A model generated the notes under the pieces. The model did no database searches. It saw nothing but the letters and a program-made list of their open reading frames with translations, and was not told the DNA's origin. From assembly GCF_022095695.1 (NCBI RefSeq), contig NZ_JAIFZM010000010.1, positions 62,001 through 126,000 of the forward strand: a DNA stretch of 64,000 bases. The letters are read 5' to 3'. Positions within the stretch are counted from its first letter, which is position 1; each line of letters starts with the position of its first letter. The position numbers were made by a program, and so were the translations under genes. Positions 44,797-54,079 of the stretch are shown here, piece by piece. The stretch is from Oceanobacillus jordanicus (GTDB lineage Bacteria; Bacillota; Bacilli; Bacillales; Amphibacillaceae).

Positions 44797-45371
44797 TTGC
44801 GGAAAATCGGTTATATACGTGTTAGTTCGACCAGCCAAAATCCTTCAAGGCAATTTGAGCAGCTAAATGAAATTGGAATGGATATTATATACGAAGAAAA
44901 AGTTTCTGGAGCAACAAAGGATCGCGAGCAACTTCAAAAAATGTTAGAGGATCTACAGGAAGATGACATCATTTATGTTACAGACTTAACTCGAATTACT
45001 CGTAGCACACAAGACCTATTTGAATTAATCGATAACATACGGGAAAAAAAAGCAAGCTTAAAATCACTAAAAGATACATGGCTACATTTATCAGAAGATA
45101 ATCCATACAGCCAATTCTTAATTACAGTAATGGCTGGTGTTAACCAATTAGAGCGAGATCTTATTCGTATGCGACAACGTGAAGGGATTGAGTTGGCTAA
45201 GAAAGAAGGAAAGTTTAAAGGTCGGTTAAAGAAGTATCATAAAATCACGCAGGAATGAATTATGCAGTTAAGCTATATAAAGAAGGAAATATGACTGTAA
45301 ATCAAATTTGCGAAATTACAAATGTGTCTAGAGCTTCATTATATAGAAAGCTATCAGAAGAGAACAAATAG
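44797..45371 (+). pseudogene. tnpR: Serine resolvase, frameshifted before the HTH
   Basis: TTG start at 44797 (GAGGTG upstream). Catalytic domain intact: RKIGYIRVSSTSQNPSRQFE (nucleophile Ser), VTDLTRITRSTQDLFELIDN, and the E-helix GVNQLERDLIRMRQREGIEL. A one-base loss near 45240 in an A-run gives an early stop at 45258; the other frame continues HAGMNYAVKLYKEGNMTVNQ and SRASLYRKLSEENK, the DNA-binding HTH. The product as read would lack DNA binding. Confidence 0.8.
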
Positions 45372-45904
45372 TCCTTCCTTACCCCATATTCCAGAAAAGG
45401 GCCATATAGTTGAATAAACAACTTTTTGTCACGTGATTTTTGATTCCATCACGAGTGATTTCTTAAAAGTTAACAACTATTTTTTGAATGAGCTGCATTT
45501 TTCAACGGAAGGATGAGGCTTCTAACCGTTAAAAGTAAACATCTTTATTTGTACTGAACATTAGAAATGAAAAAATAGAAGGAACTAGGTTATTTTTTCT
45601 ATTGTCTAAAGGATTATTCAGCTTGTGGTGCATATACTGAATTGGTCCTTTATATAGGGTAGTAAATAAGATATCTAATCCTATATTCCTCAAAACATAA
45701 ACTTTTAATTTAGGGGGAGATTAGTATTGCAAACAGCAAACAATGGTTAGTATTCCATTCCCTCTAGTTATCTTAACCTTTGTTGTATTAAATCTTGAGA
45801 CAAGTACGTTTTCACGTTAATTATATATAAAGAATGTAATGGTGTGGTAATAAAAAAGCTTTAAATAACAAACAATACAGATTATAGAAAGGAGATGTAT
45901 CATA
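45372..45904. other. Gap with nothing recognisable
   Basis: No intact gene, terminator or transposon end was seen here. Short AT-rich open stretches only. Confidence 0.4.
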
Positions 45905-46066
45905 ATGAATAAAAATGACCTTCAAGAATGTATAACTGAATGCGAAAGCGCATTATCACATTTAAATAATGCTATGAGCAAGGCCCACACTGGGTCTAAA
46001 GAAAGAATGCAACATGCTGTAAAAGATTTAGAAGAATGTATTTCGGAGTGCCGTAGCTTATTATAA
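45905..46066 (+). CDS. Twin-CX3C helical mini-protein
   Basis: 53 residues: MNKNDLQECITECESALSHL ... KDLEECISECRSLL. Two CxxxC motifs (Cys9/Cys13 and Cys44/Cys48) lie near the ends of two predicted helices, the layout of a disulfide-linked or metal-binding helical hairpin. AAAGGAG precedes the ATG by 11 nt and a strong terminator follows, so it is a real monocistronic gene. No family recognised. Position between a Tn1546-like end and spore genes suggests it belongs to the island. Confidence 0.65.
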   Translation: MNKNDLQECITECESALSHLNNAMSKAHTGSKERMQHAVKDLEECISECRSLL

Positions 46067-46120
46067 GCATACTGAAAAACCCTTATTAAAATATCAAGAC
46101 CTATTTGGGAAAAGCTAGGA

Positions 46121-46169
46121 AAATAAAGGGAAACACATAGTCATTTATAATATGTGTTTCCCTTTATTT
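46121..46169 (+). terminator. Strong terminator after the twin-CX3C gene
   Basis: AAATAAAGGGAAACACATA pairs with TATGTGTTTCCCTTTATTT, a perfect 19-bp stem with an 11-nt loop, followed by further Ts. Confidence 0.9.
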
Positions 46170-46870
46170 ATTTTTAATTCAAGTTATAGCTATTTACTAA
46201 AGGTATTTTGGGAAAGTAAATTACGTTTTATAAAGGCAATGAAGTACGGACGAGGACTGAAGTAAATAAGTAAAGAACATACAACATGGACTGTTAATCA
46301 AAAACATTAAGCTAATCCTGTCACGTTACAAGCTCTATGTAGCATATAAAATTAAAAGCACGCCGATGTTTAAAATCAAACTACAAACAAGTGCCTATTT
46401 TCGTAGGTTAAATAATTGCATAAAAAGGGATTTAAAACAGGGGCTGTTTAAAAACGTAGGTATAAAAAGGTCAGATAATGGAAAAGAAACTCAACGAAGG
46501 GATAAAAGTCTATACTTTTTGTCTCGTCACTTATTCAATATAACAAGAAATACCTCCTTCTTGCACGTTAGGCAAATGTCCGGCATATAATTAAGAATCC
46601 ACAACCGCCCATTCACACCAATGATGCAAATCGTGTGTGTGAATGGACCCTGCAATGTTTTGGTTTATGTATATGTTAGCATCAATTGGAAATAATGAGA
46701 TGTGGCCAGTTATGGCCATCCCTTCTGAAGGAGTCCCTATATAAAGGGACTCTTTTCTTGTGGCAAAAAGCTTATAAGAATACTTGTTTTGCATGACATT
46801 CGTTGACTCGAAAGGTATTTTAATGTTTTAAGAATTAATTGGTAATACTAAAGATAAGGTGGTGAAAAAG
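46170..46870. other. Gap with one terminator-like hairpin
   Basis: No credible gene. GAGTCCCT (46731-46738) and AGGGACTC (46745-46752) followed by TTTTCTT form a plus-strand terminator. Two open frames in the region (46366-46590 and 46591-46794) lack ribosome sites and family resemblance and are treated as noise. Confidence 0.5.
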
Positions 46871-47038
46871 ATGGCTGAAGCAGTCGAAAGAAAAAATGAT
46901 ACCTCTGCCTTATGGATGGGGTGGATTGGTATTGTGGCGGGGGTTATCTCCTTTTTTGCATTTCCACTTATATTAGGGGCTATTGCTATTATTCTTGGGA
47001 TTATTACGGCGTGTAGTAAAGCAAAAGCTTGGTGTTAG
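46871..47038 (+). CDS. Small two-helix membrane protein (DUF4190-like)
   Basis: 55 residues: polar N-terminus (MAEAVERKNDTSALWMGWIG), then two hydrophobic segments (VAGVISFFAFPLILG, AIAIILGIITAC) with the GAIAIILG pattern of DUF4190 proteins. AGGTGG precedes the ATG by 9 nt. Function unknown. Confidence 0.6.
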   Translation: MAEAVERKNDTSALWMGWIGIVAGVISFFAFPLILGAIAIILGIITACSKAKAWC

Positions 47039-47048
47039 TCTAATAATT

Positions 47049-47420
47049 GGACACAGAGAGTGGAGATTTTTATACTGATAATAATAATTTCTGGGAGTGT
47101 CCAAAATGGTACAACATTATGATAAGGAATTGAAGTTATATGCAGTCAAAATGGTTGTGGAAGATGGGAAAAAAATTGCGGAGGTAGCTCGGGAGCTGGA
47201 TCTGGTTCCACAAACTGTCCAGAAATGGGTAGTTAAATATAAGGAAGAACTGGAGGGGGATTTTGTAGGTAGTGGAAACCGGTCCCCGAAGGACAAGGAA
47301 GAATATGAAAAGGATAAGCGAATTCATGCCCTGGAGGAAGAAGTTGCAATCTTAAAAAAGGCAAAGGGCATCTTCGCCAAAAACAGAAGTAGTTTACGAC
47401 TTTATAGAGCTTCTTAATAA
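47049..47420 (+). pseudogene. IS3-family OrfA, truncated element
   Basis: TGGACACAGAGAGTGG near 47049 looks like an IS end. The frame from about 47106 reads MVQHYDKELKLYAVKMVVED, KIAEVARELDLVPQTVQKWV, and EEEVAILKKAKGIFAKNRSS, a typical IS3 OrfA HTH with leucine-zipper end. The sequence breaks off right after this motif; OrfB is absent, so this is a 5' fragment. Confidence 0.75.
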
Positions 47421-47576
47421 TGGAAGGATCCTTTTCATAGTTGTCGTATAATCCCATAAGGAGTATTCTTCCATTCTTTTTTGGATGTTCGTCAACTATC
47501 ATACTAGGAGGTGCTTTTTTTCATGTAACCCTTGGGTGCCCACGGTTAATAATTTTGAAATTCAGTCGCTGTACTT

Positions 47577-47620
47577 AGAAGAACTCTCATTTTTCAAGAA
47601 GATGGAGTTCTTCTTTTTTA
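47577..47620 (+). terminator. Orphan terminator
   Basis: AGAAGAACTC (47577-47586) pairs with GAGTTCTTCT (47605-47614), then TTTTTT. No intact gene lies upstream; it may belong to the truncated IS or a lost gene. Confidence 0.65.
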
Positions 47621-47621
47621 T

Positions 47622-47744
47622 GAGGCTGGAACAAAAGTGTTTTTATCACATAAAATCCGAACATGTTTGTCGAAAATAACCCGCTTCGAAAATATATTCT
47701 GCTGAGTTTGTGTTTTGACATTTAGCACTTATATCCCAGCCCCT
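47622..47744. repeat. MITE-like repeat with terminal inverted repeats
   Basis: About 120 bp bounded by GAGGCTGGAACAAAAGTG and, inverted, CACTTATATCCCAGCCCCTG (imperfect repeat, GGCTGG...AAGTG). I recall GGCTGGGACA-type intergenic elements as widespread in Firmicutes. It encodes nothing visible. Confidence 0.45.
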
Positions 47745-47814
47745 GCTTCCGATTACACTTCGAATTAAGGGAACATTTTTTATAAAAGAAAACCAAATTT
47801 GCAACTAGACACAT

Positions 47815-47842
47815 ACACATTTTCACTTCTCTGCATATAATG
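47815..47842 (+). promoter_or_regulatory. Candidate mother-cell sporulation promoter (sigma-K/E)
   Basis: AC (47815-47816), 17-nt spacer, CATATAATG (47834-47842), one mismatch to CATANNNTA. It lies about 30 bp before the YuzF-like gene and could drive it together with the manganese catalase. Confidence 0.45.
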
Positions 47843-47873
47843 CTATGGGCTTCGAGAAAAAGGAGTGTTAACA

Positions 47874-48086
47874 ATGAATGAAAAATGGAACCTTAGTGAT
47901 CCGTATGTTTATCAAGCTTTAACAGAATTTCAGAATAAGTCACTTGCCGTTCAAACGACACACGGCTCTGTACGAGGTGTATTAAGAAAGGTAATGCCAG
48001 ATCATATTGTCATCCACATGGGAGGATCACCATTTTATGTTCGTACAGCTCAAATAATTTGGTTTCAGCAGTTAAAGGGTGAATAA
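47874..48086 (+). CDS. YuzF-like DUF2642 small spore protein
   Basis: 70 residues from ATG 47874, fixed by AAAAGGAG 9 nt upstream. Sm-like DUF2642 pattern: FQNKSLAVQTTHGSVRGVLR, VMPDHIVIHMGGSPFYVRTA, QIIWFQQLKG. DUF2642 proteins are common in outer layers of Bacillus spores. It precedes the Mn catalase gene by about 60 bp in the same direction. Confidence 0.8.
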   Translation: MNEKWNLSDPYVYQALTEFQNKSLAVQTTHGSVRGVLRKVMPDHIVIHMGGSPFYVRTAQIIWFQQLKGE

Positions 48087-48148
48087 GCCAAGCATTCTCC
48101 ATCATATGATGATAATGGTTATTATTTACGGATGGAGGCGTAAAAATC

Positions 48149-49039
48149 ATGATGAAACGTGTGAATAAAATCGCCATTGAACTACCCATTCCAGAACATG
48201 GCGATATGAATGCTGCAGCAGCTGTTCAGGAATTAATGGGAGGCAAATTCGGTGAAATGTCCACCTTAAACAATTACATGTTCCAATCCTTTAATTTCCG
48301 TGGTAAAAAAAAGCTAAAGCCCTTTTATGATTTAATCGCAAGTATTACAGCGGAGGAATTTGGTCATGTTGAACTAGTAGCTAATGCTATTAATCTACTT
48401 TCTATTGGCAATACTATACCTGGCGACCCTGACACCGCCCCACTGCAAAATGGAAAGGATGCACGTTATTCAACGCATTTTACCACCACTGCTCAAACAG
48501 CTTATCCAGGAGATGGGATGGGTAGACCGTGGAATGGATCTTATGTAAATAACAGTGGTACACTCGTTGAAGATCTTCTCGCCAATTATTTATTAGAAAT
48601 CGGTGCTAGAAATCATAAAATGCGTGTTTACGAAATGACAACCCATCCAACCGCCTTAGAAATGATTGGTTACCTACTCGTTCGCGGAGGGACGCACGTC
48701 ATTGCATATGCGAAAGCAATCGAAGTAGCAACAGGGGTAGAAGTAGGTAAGATGCTACCTGTTCCAAGTTTGGATAATAATCAATTTGACTACGCAAGGA
48801 AGTTCATGGATCGAGGATTATTTAATGTGTTGTATACATGGGGAGAACCAGAATATCGGGACATCAACCAAATATGGAAAGGGGAAAACCCAGAAACGGG
48901 TGAGCCACTGCACGTAATTGATGGGATGCCTAAAGGTGCGGCTGTACCTGATTTACCAGAACTTCCAGAACAATTTGCACCAGGGATTGATCGTGATGAC
49001 TACCATCGAATTTTAAAACGCTTAAAAACTAATATGTGA
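48149..49039 (+). CDS. Manganese (non-haem) catalase, spore type
   Basis: 296 residues with all ligands of the dimanganese site: Glu36 (FGEMSTLNNYMFQSF), Glu70 and His73 (TAEEFGHVE), Glu150 (LLEIGARNHKMRVYE) and His183 (RGGTHVIAYA). The C-terminus is short, as in CotJC/YdbD-like spore catalases. It decomposes hydrogen peroxide and is typical of spore coats. A manganese catalase is part of the Tn1546-borne heat-resistance gene set as I recall it. A strong terminator follows. Confidence 0.93.
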   Translation: MMKRVNKIAIELPIPEHGDMNAAAAVQELMGGKFGEMSTLNNYMFQSFNFRGKKKLKPFYDLIASITAEEFGHVELVANAINLLSIGNTIPGDPDTAPLQNGKDARYSTHFTTTAQTAYPGDGMGRPWNGSYVNNSGTLVEDLLANYLLEIGARNHKMRVYEMTTHPTALEMIGYLLVRGGTHVIAYAKAIEVATGVEVGKMLPVPSLDNNQFDYARKFMDRGLFNVLYTWGEPEYRDINQIWKGENPETGEPLHVIDGMPKGAAVPDLPELPEQFAPGIDRDDYHRILKRLKTNM

Positions 49040-49044
49040 TCCTC

Positions 49045-49087
49045 AAAAAAAAGAGTCTTTAGGATTAGATTCCAATGACTCTTTTTC
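49045..49087 (+). terminator. Terminator after the manganese catalase gene
   Basis: AAAAAAAGAGTC and GACTCTTTTT form the stem around a 19-nt loop, with a T-run at the end. Confidence 0.8.
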
Positions 49088-49314
49088 TACTAACGAAGCA
49101 TGCATAACCTTATATAAGGTAAAATAGCACAGCAATTTTCACAAGTCGGCAACTAATATTGAGGTTACGGCACTTCGCAAAATGCTAGCATCGGGAACCC
49201 CGCCATCAAGGTGGAAATACCCCTGACTCATCATTCTCTTCCAATGTAAAATCAGGGGCAACAAATGGTTTGTATACGAAATTTGCTCCATTTAAAAGAA
49301 AAATCTCAAATACT

Positions 49315-49851
49315 TCAAACCAACTGTAACGTTGTAATACACGTATTATCATTTTCAAATGAAGAAATCTCTGACTTCACTTCTTTCCCATCATTTGCAA
49401 TTGTAATACGATACGTTTTATCTCGAGGAAGCCATAAGTCAATAAATCCATTAGACTCGGACTTTATTTTTTCATCTACTATCACGTTACCTTCTAGATC
49501 TTCAATGTATACATCAAATTCTTCATTTACCATTTCTCCTTGGCAGCCAGTTAAGCTATGAATAGCACATGGATGGGTTTCCTCCATATAAGGAGCGATG
49601 GAAACAAAAAACTCATCTTCCGGTAAATCATACGTTTGCTGACTTCCATCTCGATCTGTCACAATCAGTTCCTGTGATGTAATGGAAGCAGATTGATCTT
49701 CGGCTTTACCAATGCTGTAATCATGCACCAAGTCCTTAATATCTTTTGATCCATCATCTTTTGGTGTCATGTTACTATCGTTTACTGCAAACAAATATCC
49801 TACTAATACAACCAATGCAAACCCAATCACCACAAAAATTTTTCTACTCAT
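49315..49851 (-). CDS. CueP-family copper-binding lipoprotein-like protein
   Basis: 178 residues: an N-terminal membrane anchor (IFVVIGFALVVLVGYLFAV), then the CueP pattern: IAPYMEETHPCAIHSLTGCQ (Cys95, Cys103), NGFIDLWLPRDKTYRITI, and NDNTCITTLQ near the end (Cys171). CueP binds copper through these conserved Cys/His residues and protects or supplies exported enzymes. Monocistronic as far as can be seen. Confidence 0.85.
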   Translation of the reverse strand: MSRKIFVVIGFALVVLVGYLFAVNDSNMTPKDDGSKDIKDLVHDYSIGKAEDQSASITSQELIVTDRDGSQQTYDLPEDEFFVSIAPYMEETHPCAIHSLTGCQGEMVNEEFDVYIEDLEGNVIVDEKIKSESNGFIDLWLPRDKTYRITIANDGKEVKSEISSFENDNTCITTLQLV

Positions 49852-49987
49852 CTTAACTACAGACCTCTCCTTCTTTATCAGATCCTCTTATCTCGTTCAA
49901 CAACTCAAACTTTAACATAAATTACCATGTAAAGCGCTCACTATTCCTTCACATACTTCAAAGGAAGTTTGTTATCGATTAATGCAT

Positions 49988-50644
49988 TTATTTGTTTAAG
50001 GACTCTATAATCTCCTGTAAGCTCATATCCGCCATTGAGTTTAACTTTAAATGGAAATTTTCGAATGGTAGCGATTCTGTAACTGGGTTTGGAATAATAA
50101 CAGTAGGTAGTTCCGCTTCCAATGCAGCAATTAAACCGTTTAAGGAGTCTTCAAAAACGATTGCCTCATCCGGTTTAACCTCAAGTATTTCTAACGTTTT
50201 CAGAAACAGATCCGGCGCTGGCTTCACATGTTCCACCATATCCTGTGTAATGAGATAATCAAAATAGGAAATCAAATTTAAATTGGCCAATTGGGTAGTC
50301 ACCCACTTCTTAGTAGAGCTTGTTGCTAAAGCAATTGTCAGTCCTGCCTCACGCGCATCCGCAAGATAGGATCCCACACCTTCTCGTGCTTTTGCTTCCT
50401 TAACCAATTGTGCATGTAATGTTCCTGCATATTCACGAACCTTATTCGCATCCAGTTGATCACCAATCTCTTTTTCTAAATATGTAAATAACGCTGTGTC
50501 ATTTGAACCGACACATTTCGCAAAGACTTCAAGTGTTAAATCAAATTGAAATTGCTCATTTAAAACTTCTTTATATGAATGATACCAAACTGTCTCTGTA
50601 TCTAATATTAATCCATCGAAATCAAAGATCACTGCTTTAATCAT
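49988..50644 (-). CDS. HAD-superfamily phosphatase (beta-phosphoglucomutase-like)
   Basis: 218 residues. HAD motif I VIFDFDGLILDTETVW (Asp nucleophile Asp8, Asp10), motif II LATSST, motif III KPAPDLFLK and motif IV IVFEDSLNGLIAA are all complete. YhcW/PgmB-like subgroup with a helical cap. Substrate unknown. Confidence 0.88.
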   Translation of the reverse strand: MIKAVIFDFDGLILDTETVWYHSYKEVLNEQFQFDLTLEVFAKCVGSNDTALFTYLEKEIGDQLDANKVREYAGTLHAQLVKEAKAREGVGSYLADAREAGLTIALATSSTKKWVTTQLANLNLISYFDYLITQDMVEHVKPAPDLFLKTLEILEVKPDEAIVFEDSLNGLIAALEAELPTVIIPNPVTESLPFENFHLKLNSMADMSLQEIIESLNK

Positions 50645-50695
50645 ATTCCGCCTCCGTTAGGTTATCTTTTAAACCATTGTCCTTAGTAAAACCGT

Positions 50696-51005
50696 TTATT
50701 TAGTTACGATCCGCCGTTCTAATACGCTTTCCATCAAATCCCAAGCCTCATGACAGCTAGCTTCTGTAATAAAAGGCTCAAATCCGAAGTTCAAATACAT
50801 ATTAACAGCCTGATAACTCGTTGTTTTACGATGTAAGATAAGCTCTTTCATGATGCTGTGCTAAAACCTTCAAAGCTTCACTAAGTAAAGGCTTCGAGAG
50901 CTTCTTCCCTTGATATTCAGGAACGACACCCACCCAATGGATTCTGCCCAGAATTTCCCCATCACCTTTTAAATCTCCATACCATGCTGTCGTTGTTGCA
51001 AGAAA
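50696..51005 (-). pseudogene. GNAT acetyltransferase, truncated and frameshifted
   Basis: Open text GEILGRIHWVGVVPEYQGKK gives the GNAT acetyl-CoA motif (VVPEYQGKKLSKPLL), then a one-base change near 50830 moves the frame to TTSYQAVNMYLNFGFEPFI. The N-terminal strands are missing. The gene is inactive. Confidence 0.65.
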
Positions 51006-51118
51006 TTATGCTCCTATAAGTATTTTTTCCTGAGTATAAACTAAGTCTTAAAATTAAAATAAGAAAACCCGACTATTAATTGTGAAATCTTATGAAAATA
51101 GGTTGTGGAAATAGTAAA

Positions 51119-51976
51119 TTAGTTCAAATAAGGAAAAATTGTATCAATTGCTTTTTGTACCTTTTTACTATTTCGTTCATATAGTGCCTTTGACTCCTCA
51201 TTTTCTGTTGCTAAAGCAAATAATTCTAGATCGGCCTGACATTTTTTCATGGTAGCGAAGAGTAGTGGTTTTTCTGTTGGTTCTGGGACAGCAATTTTGT
51301 CATCATATAAATCGACGGTTAACTGACCATCATTATCTGCTTGACCTAAAAAGACATTTTCAATACTAACATTCAGTTTAGTAAGTTCTGTTTCAAGCCA
51401 ATTTGTGTTTAGAGATAGATTTGCCAAAGGCTCCAGTAGTACTTTTCCATCCATAATGATGGTTTGGGGTTCTTTTTTTGGTGCTAATTTAAATCCTAGA
51501 TCCTTTGCAGTTAGTGGAAGATTTTCTCTCTTTGGTAGTATACTTAAAGTTCCGGATGGTTCCAATACTGCAAATTCCACATCCGATGCTAGAAAAACAT
51601 TATTATCTCGAAGTTTTTCAAGCAAATCATCCGTGGAATAACCTTTCTTTTTTAAATTATCCTCCATGATTTTCCCATCCTGAATAAAAACCGTACTCTT
51701 CCCCTGTGCGAAATTTCGAAAGGATTTACTTTTTAATGAAATAAATTCGACTCCATAAGGTACGATAAACCAAATAAACATGGCAATTAATGCATAGGCA
51801 AAGTTACTCGTTGGATCTACCGTATGAATTGTTACAATCCCACCTAATACGACACCAGAAATAGCATCAAAAATATTTAATTGTGATAATTGTTTTGTTC
51901 CAAGCCACTTAATCATGAAAAACAAAATAGCTATTAACGCTAATGATCTTATAATAATATTAACCCATTCCGGCAT
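51119..51976 (-). CDS. DUF421 (YetF) membrane protein with C-terminal DUF1657-like tail, spoVA2mob operon
   Basis: 285 residues. Three N-terminal membrane segments, then the DUF421 core GKSTVFIQDGKIMEDNLKKK and FAVLEPSGTLSILPKRE. The last about 45 residues (KKCQADLELFALATENEESK...) resemble the DUF1657 proteins of this operon. Last of seven genes in the order DUF1657, YhcN, SpoVAC, SpoVAD, SpoVAEb, DUF1657, DUF421, which is the spoVA2mob arrangement. Role in spore-membrane organisation or heat resistance is established for the operon, not for this gene alone. Confidence 0.9.
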   Translation of the reverse strand: MPEWVNIIIRSLALIAILFFMIKWLGTKQLSQLNIFDAISGVVLGGIVTIHTVDPTSNFAYALIAMFIWFIVPYGVEFISLKSKSFRNFAQGKSTVFIQDGKIMEDNLKKKGYSTDDLLEKLRDNNVFLASDVEFAVLEPSGTLSILPKRENLPLTAKDLGFKLAPKKEPQTIIMDGKVLLEPLANLSLNTNWLETELTKLNVSIENVFLGQADNDGQLTVDLYDDKIAVPEPTEKPLLFATMKKCQADLELFALATENEESKALYERNSKKVQKAIDTIFPYLN

Positions 51977-52002
51977 TCGTATCAGTTCCTTCCATGAGTA
52001 CT

Positions 52003-52203
52003 TTATTTGTACTGTGGTTCTTCTATTGAAAGTTGTATAACCTGGTTTTGTAAATCATCTTTAACTTCTGAAATAAGTTGTTGTACCTGTTCAATTGCTT
52101 CTCTTGATTCCTTAGCAGTTGTTTTATTTGCTAGTGTTTGAAGACTTGCTTCTATATTTTTAATAGAGGAAAAGCATCCTTTTACTTGTGCTCCTACTGT
52201 CAT
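52003..52203 (-). CDS. DUF1657 protein (second copy in the spoVA2mob operon)
   Basis: 66 residues from ATG 52203, fixed by AAGGAG 9 nt upstream. MTVGAQVKGCFSSIKNIEAS ... ending EEPQYK, the signature of DUF1657. Helical, unknown molecular role, found almost only in this type of spore operon. Confidence 0.88.
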   Translation of the reverse strand: MTVGAQVKGCFSSIKNIEASLQTLANKTTAKESREAIEQVQQLISEVKDDLQNQVIQLSIEEPQYK

Positions 52204-52216
52204 ATAATTTATCTCC

Positions 52217-52567
52217 TTATCCTTTGGGTTTAAAAATGAGTGCGCCAATTACCCCAAAAATAATAGCTGCAGAAATTCCTGAACTGGTAACTTCAAACAT
52301 ACCTGTTACAACACCAATGAGTCCATGCTTTTTAGCCTCAGCCATTGCCCCGTGGACCAAGGAATTACCAAAGCTTGTTATTGGAACCGTAGCACCAGCT
52401 CCTGCAAAATCAATTAATGGTTCATATAAACCAAATCCATCCAAGATTGCTCCCGATATAACCAATATAGAAAGTGTGTGTGCAGGAGTAAGTTTGAAGA
52501 CATCAAACATAATTTGTCCGATAACACAAATAAGTCCACCGATAATAAATGCCCAGAAGAATATCAT
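52217..52567 (-). CDS. spoVAE: SpoVAEb-type stage V sporulation protein
   Basis: 116 residues, four membrane segments. [20 protein letters not shown] and [20 protein letters not shown] are typical SpoVAE/SpoVAC-family text. Overlaps the end of the SpoVAD gene by 4 bp (ATGA), a sign of coupled translation. Part of the channel for Ca-dipicolinate. Confidence 0.92.
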   Translation of the reverse strand: MIFFWAFIIGGLICVIGQIMFDVFKLTPAHTLSILVISGAILDGFGLYEPLIDFAGAGATVPITSFGNSLVHGAMAEAKKHGLIGVVTGMFEVTSSGISAAIIFGVIGALIFKPKG

Positions 52568-53580
52568 GGTTGATCACTTCCCGATTCTATGGAGACTGCA
52601 TGTGCAATACATGGAATAGGATCTTTTTGTTGTACACTCATTGGCGAATGTAGGGAACCTGTTGCAACTACAAGGATGCGATTAAGCTTCCCTTGTTTTA
52701 TTAAGTTCAAAAAATGACCATAGGTGACGATTGCAGAACAAGCAGGCCCGCTTGCTCCGGCTAGAACTGGTTGTCCTCCTCTGTAGATAGTTAATCCGCA
52801 ATCAACATAGTTATCTTCCGTAATCTTCACATTATGTTTTTTAAATAAATCCAATGAAACTTCCCTACCTATATGTCCTAAATCTCCAGTTATGATAAGA
52901 TCATAATAGGAAGGTTCTAAATCTCTTTCTTTAAGGTGGGTTTCAATGGTGTCTACTGCTGCAGCAGCCATCGCACCCCCCATATTAAAAGGATCAGTTA
53001 GCCCCATGTCTACAATCTTACCAATTGTAGCGGAAGTGACGATTGGTCCGTTGCCTTCTTTTGCAATTAAAGCACATCCAGCACCGGTAACCGTCCATTG
53101 GGCAGTAGGAGGTTTTTGACCACCATATTCTGTTGGATAACGAAATTGTTTTTCTGCGGCGGCATTATGGCTAGATGTACCACTTAATATATAATTTGCA
53201 CCGTCCCCATTTATAATCGAAGCAGATAATGCTAAGCTTTCCATGGAAGTTGAACAAGCGCTGAATAAACCAAGGTAGGGAAGACCCATTGTTTTTGCCG
53301 CAAAGCTTGTTGGTGTGATTTGATTGATTAAATCCCCACTTATAAAAAATTGTACTTGTTCTTTTTCTATGCTGCTTTTTTTGATCGCGAGTTGACAGGC
53401 TTCTTCCATCATCATTTGTTGTGCTTTTTCAAAAGAAGCTTGTTTTAACCACATATCATCATGTAAAATATCAAAATCATTTGATATTTTACCCTGTGCT
53501 TCAAAAGGACCACCAACTGTACCGGTCGTCAATATGACTGGTGTGTTTTCGAAAGCCCATGTTTGGTGTCCAACTAGCAT
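52564..53580 (-). CDS. spoVAD: SpoVAD-type stage V sporulation protein
   Basis: About 338 residues from ATG 53580, where the SpoVAC stop and this start share a base (TAATG). Thiolase-fold protein: [53 protein letters not shown]. SpoVAD binds dipicolinic acid in the SpoVA channel. A five-codon longer in-frame start is less likely. Confidence 0.93.
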   Translation of the reverse strand: MLVGHQTWAFENTPVILTTGTVGGPFEAQGKISNDFDILHDDMWLKQASFEKAQQMMMEEACQLAIKKSSIEKEQVQFFISGDLINQITPTSFAAKTMGLPYLGLFSACSTSMESLALSASIINGDGANYILSGTSSHNAAAEKQFRYPTEYGGQKPPTAQWTVTGAGCALIAKEGNGPIVTSATIGKIVDMGLTDPFNMGGAMAAAAVDTIETHLKERDLEPSYYDLIITGDLGHIGREVSLDLFKKHNVKITEDNYVDCGLTIYRGGQPVLAGASGPACSAIVTYGHFLNLIKQGKLNRILVVATGSLHSPMSVQQKDPIPCIAHAVSIESGSDQP

Positions 53581-54059
53581 TATAAGCCACCCCATTGAAT
53601 TAAGATTGTTTTTATAAATGCAACGATAAATGAAGAGAATACCCCATAAACAATTACAGGTCCAGCTAACGTGAGCATATTCGTACCAACACCTAGAATG
53701 AAACCTTCCGTTCGATGCTCGATTGCAGCTGAAATGACAGCATTTCCGAAACCTGTAACAGGAACAGCAGAACCAGCCCCTGCAAATTGTCCAATTCGGT
53801 CATAAACACCAAATCCGGTTAACAGCATAGTTATAAAAATTAATGTTGCTACGGTAGGATTTCCAGCAGTTTGCTCCGTAAAATTAAAATTATAGATATA
53901 AATAGTGGTAACAATTTGACCGATTAGGCAGATAAGTCCACCTATTAAAAAAGCTTTGAGGCAGTTTTTTAGAATCGGACTTTTTACTTCTCTTTGTGAT
54001 TGAAATGCTTGATATTCTTGTGCATCAGGTGGTAGGTTTTTCTTTTTCTTATCCGCCAT
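53580..54059 (-). CDS. spoVAC: SpoVAC-type stage V sporulation protein
   Basis: 159 residues with four membrane segments: FLIGGLICLIGQIVTTIYI, AGAGSAVPVTGFGNAVISAA, then a C-terminal VFSSFIVAFIKTI. The GAGSAVPVTGFGN motif is the hallmark. SpoVAC acts as a mechanosensitive pore for Ca-dipicolinate release. Confidence 0.93.
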   Translation of the reverse strand: MADKKKKNLPPDAQEYQAFQSQREVKSPILKNCLKAFLIGGLICLIGQIVTTIYIYNFNFTEQTAGNPTVATLIFITMLLTGFGVYDRIGQFAGAGSAVPVTGFGNAVISAAIEHRTEGFILGVGTNMLTLAGPVIVYGVFSSFIVAFIKTILIQWGGL

Positions 54060-54079
54060 TTAAATTCTCACTCATTTCG

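Larger units (their letters stand above)
41617..45371. mobile_element. Tn3-family (Tn1546-like) transposon end, decayed
   Basis: The left end is a 38-bp terminal inverted repeat (41617-41654) starting GGGGTAGCGTCAGGAAAATG, which I recall as matching the Tn1546 end almost exactly. Then come a full-length but broken tnpA on the minus strand, a res palindrome and a frameshifted resolvase on the plus strand. The other terminal repeat is not visible within the next 20 kb by eye, so the right end is lost or lies outside; the spore genes downstream may be its old cargo. Confidence 0.75.

Noticed and set aside
45372..46300. Right-hand 38-bp inverted repeat of the Tn3 element
   Set aside because: Looked for the reverse complement of GGGGTAGCGTCAGG after the resolvase and found no match by eye.
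46366..46794. Two frames of 74 and 67 codons
   Set aside because: No ribosome sites; the second spans a terminator-like hairpin. Text does not resemble known proteins.
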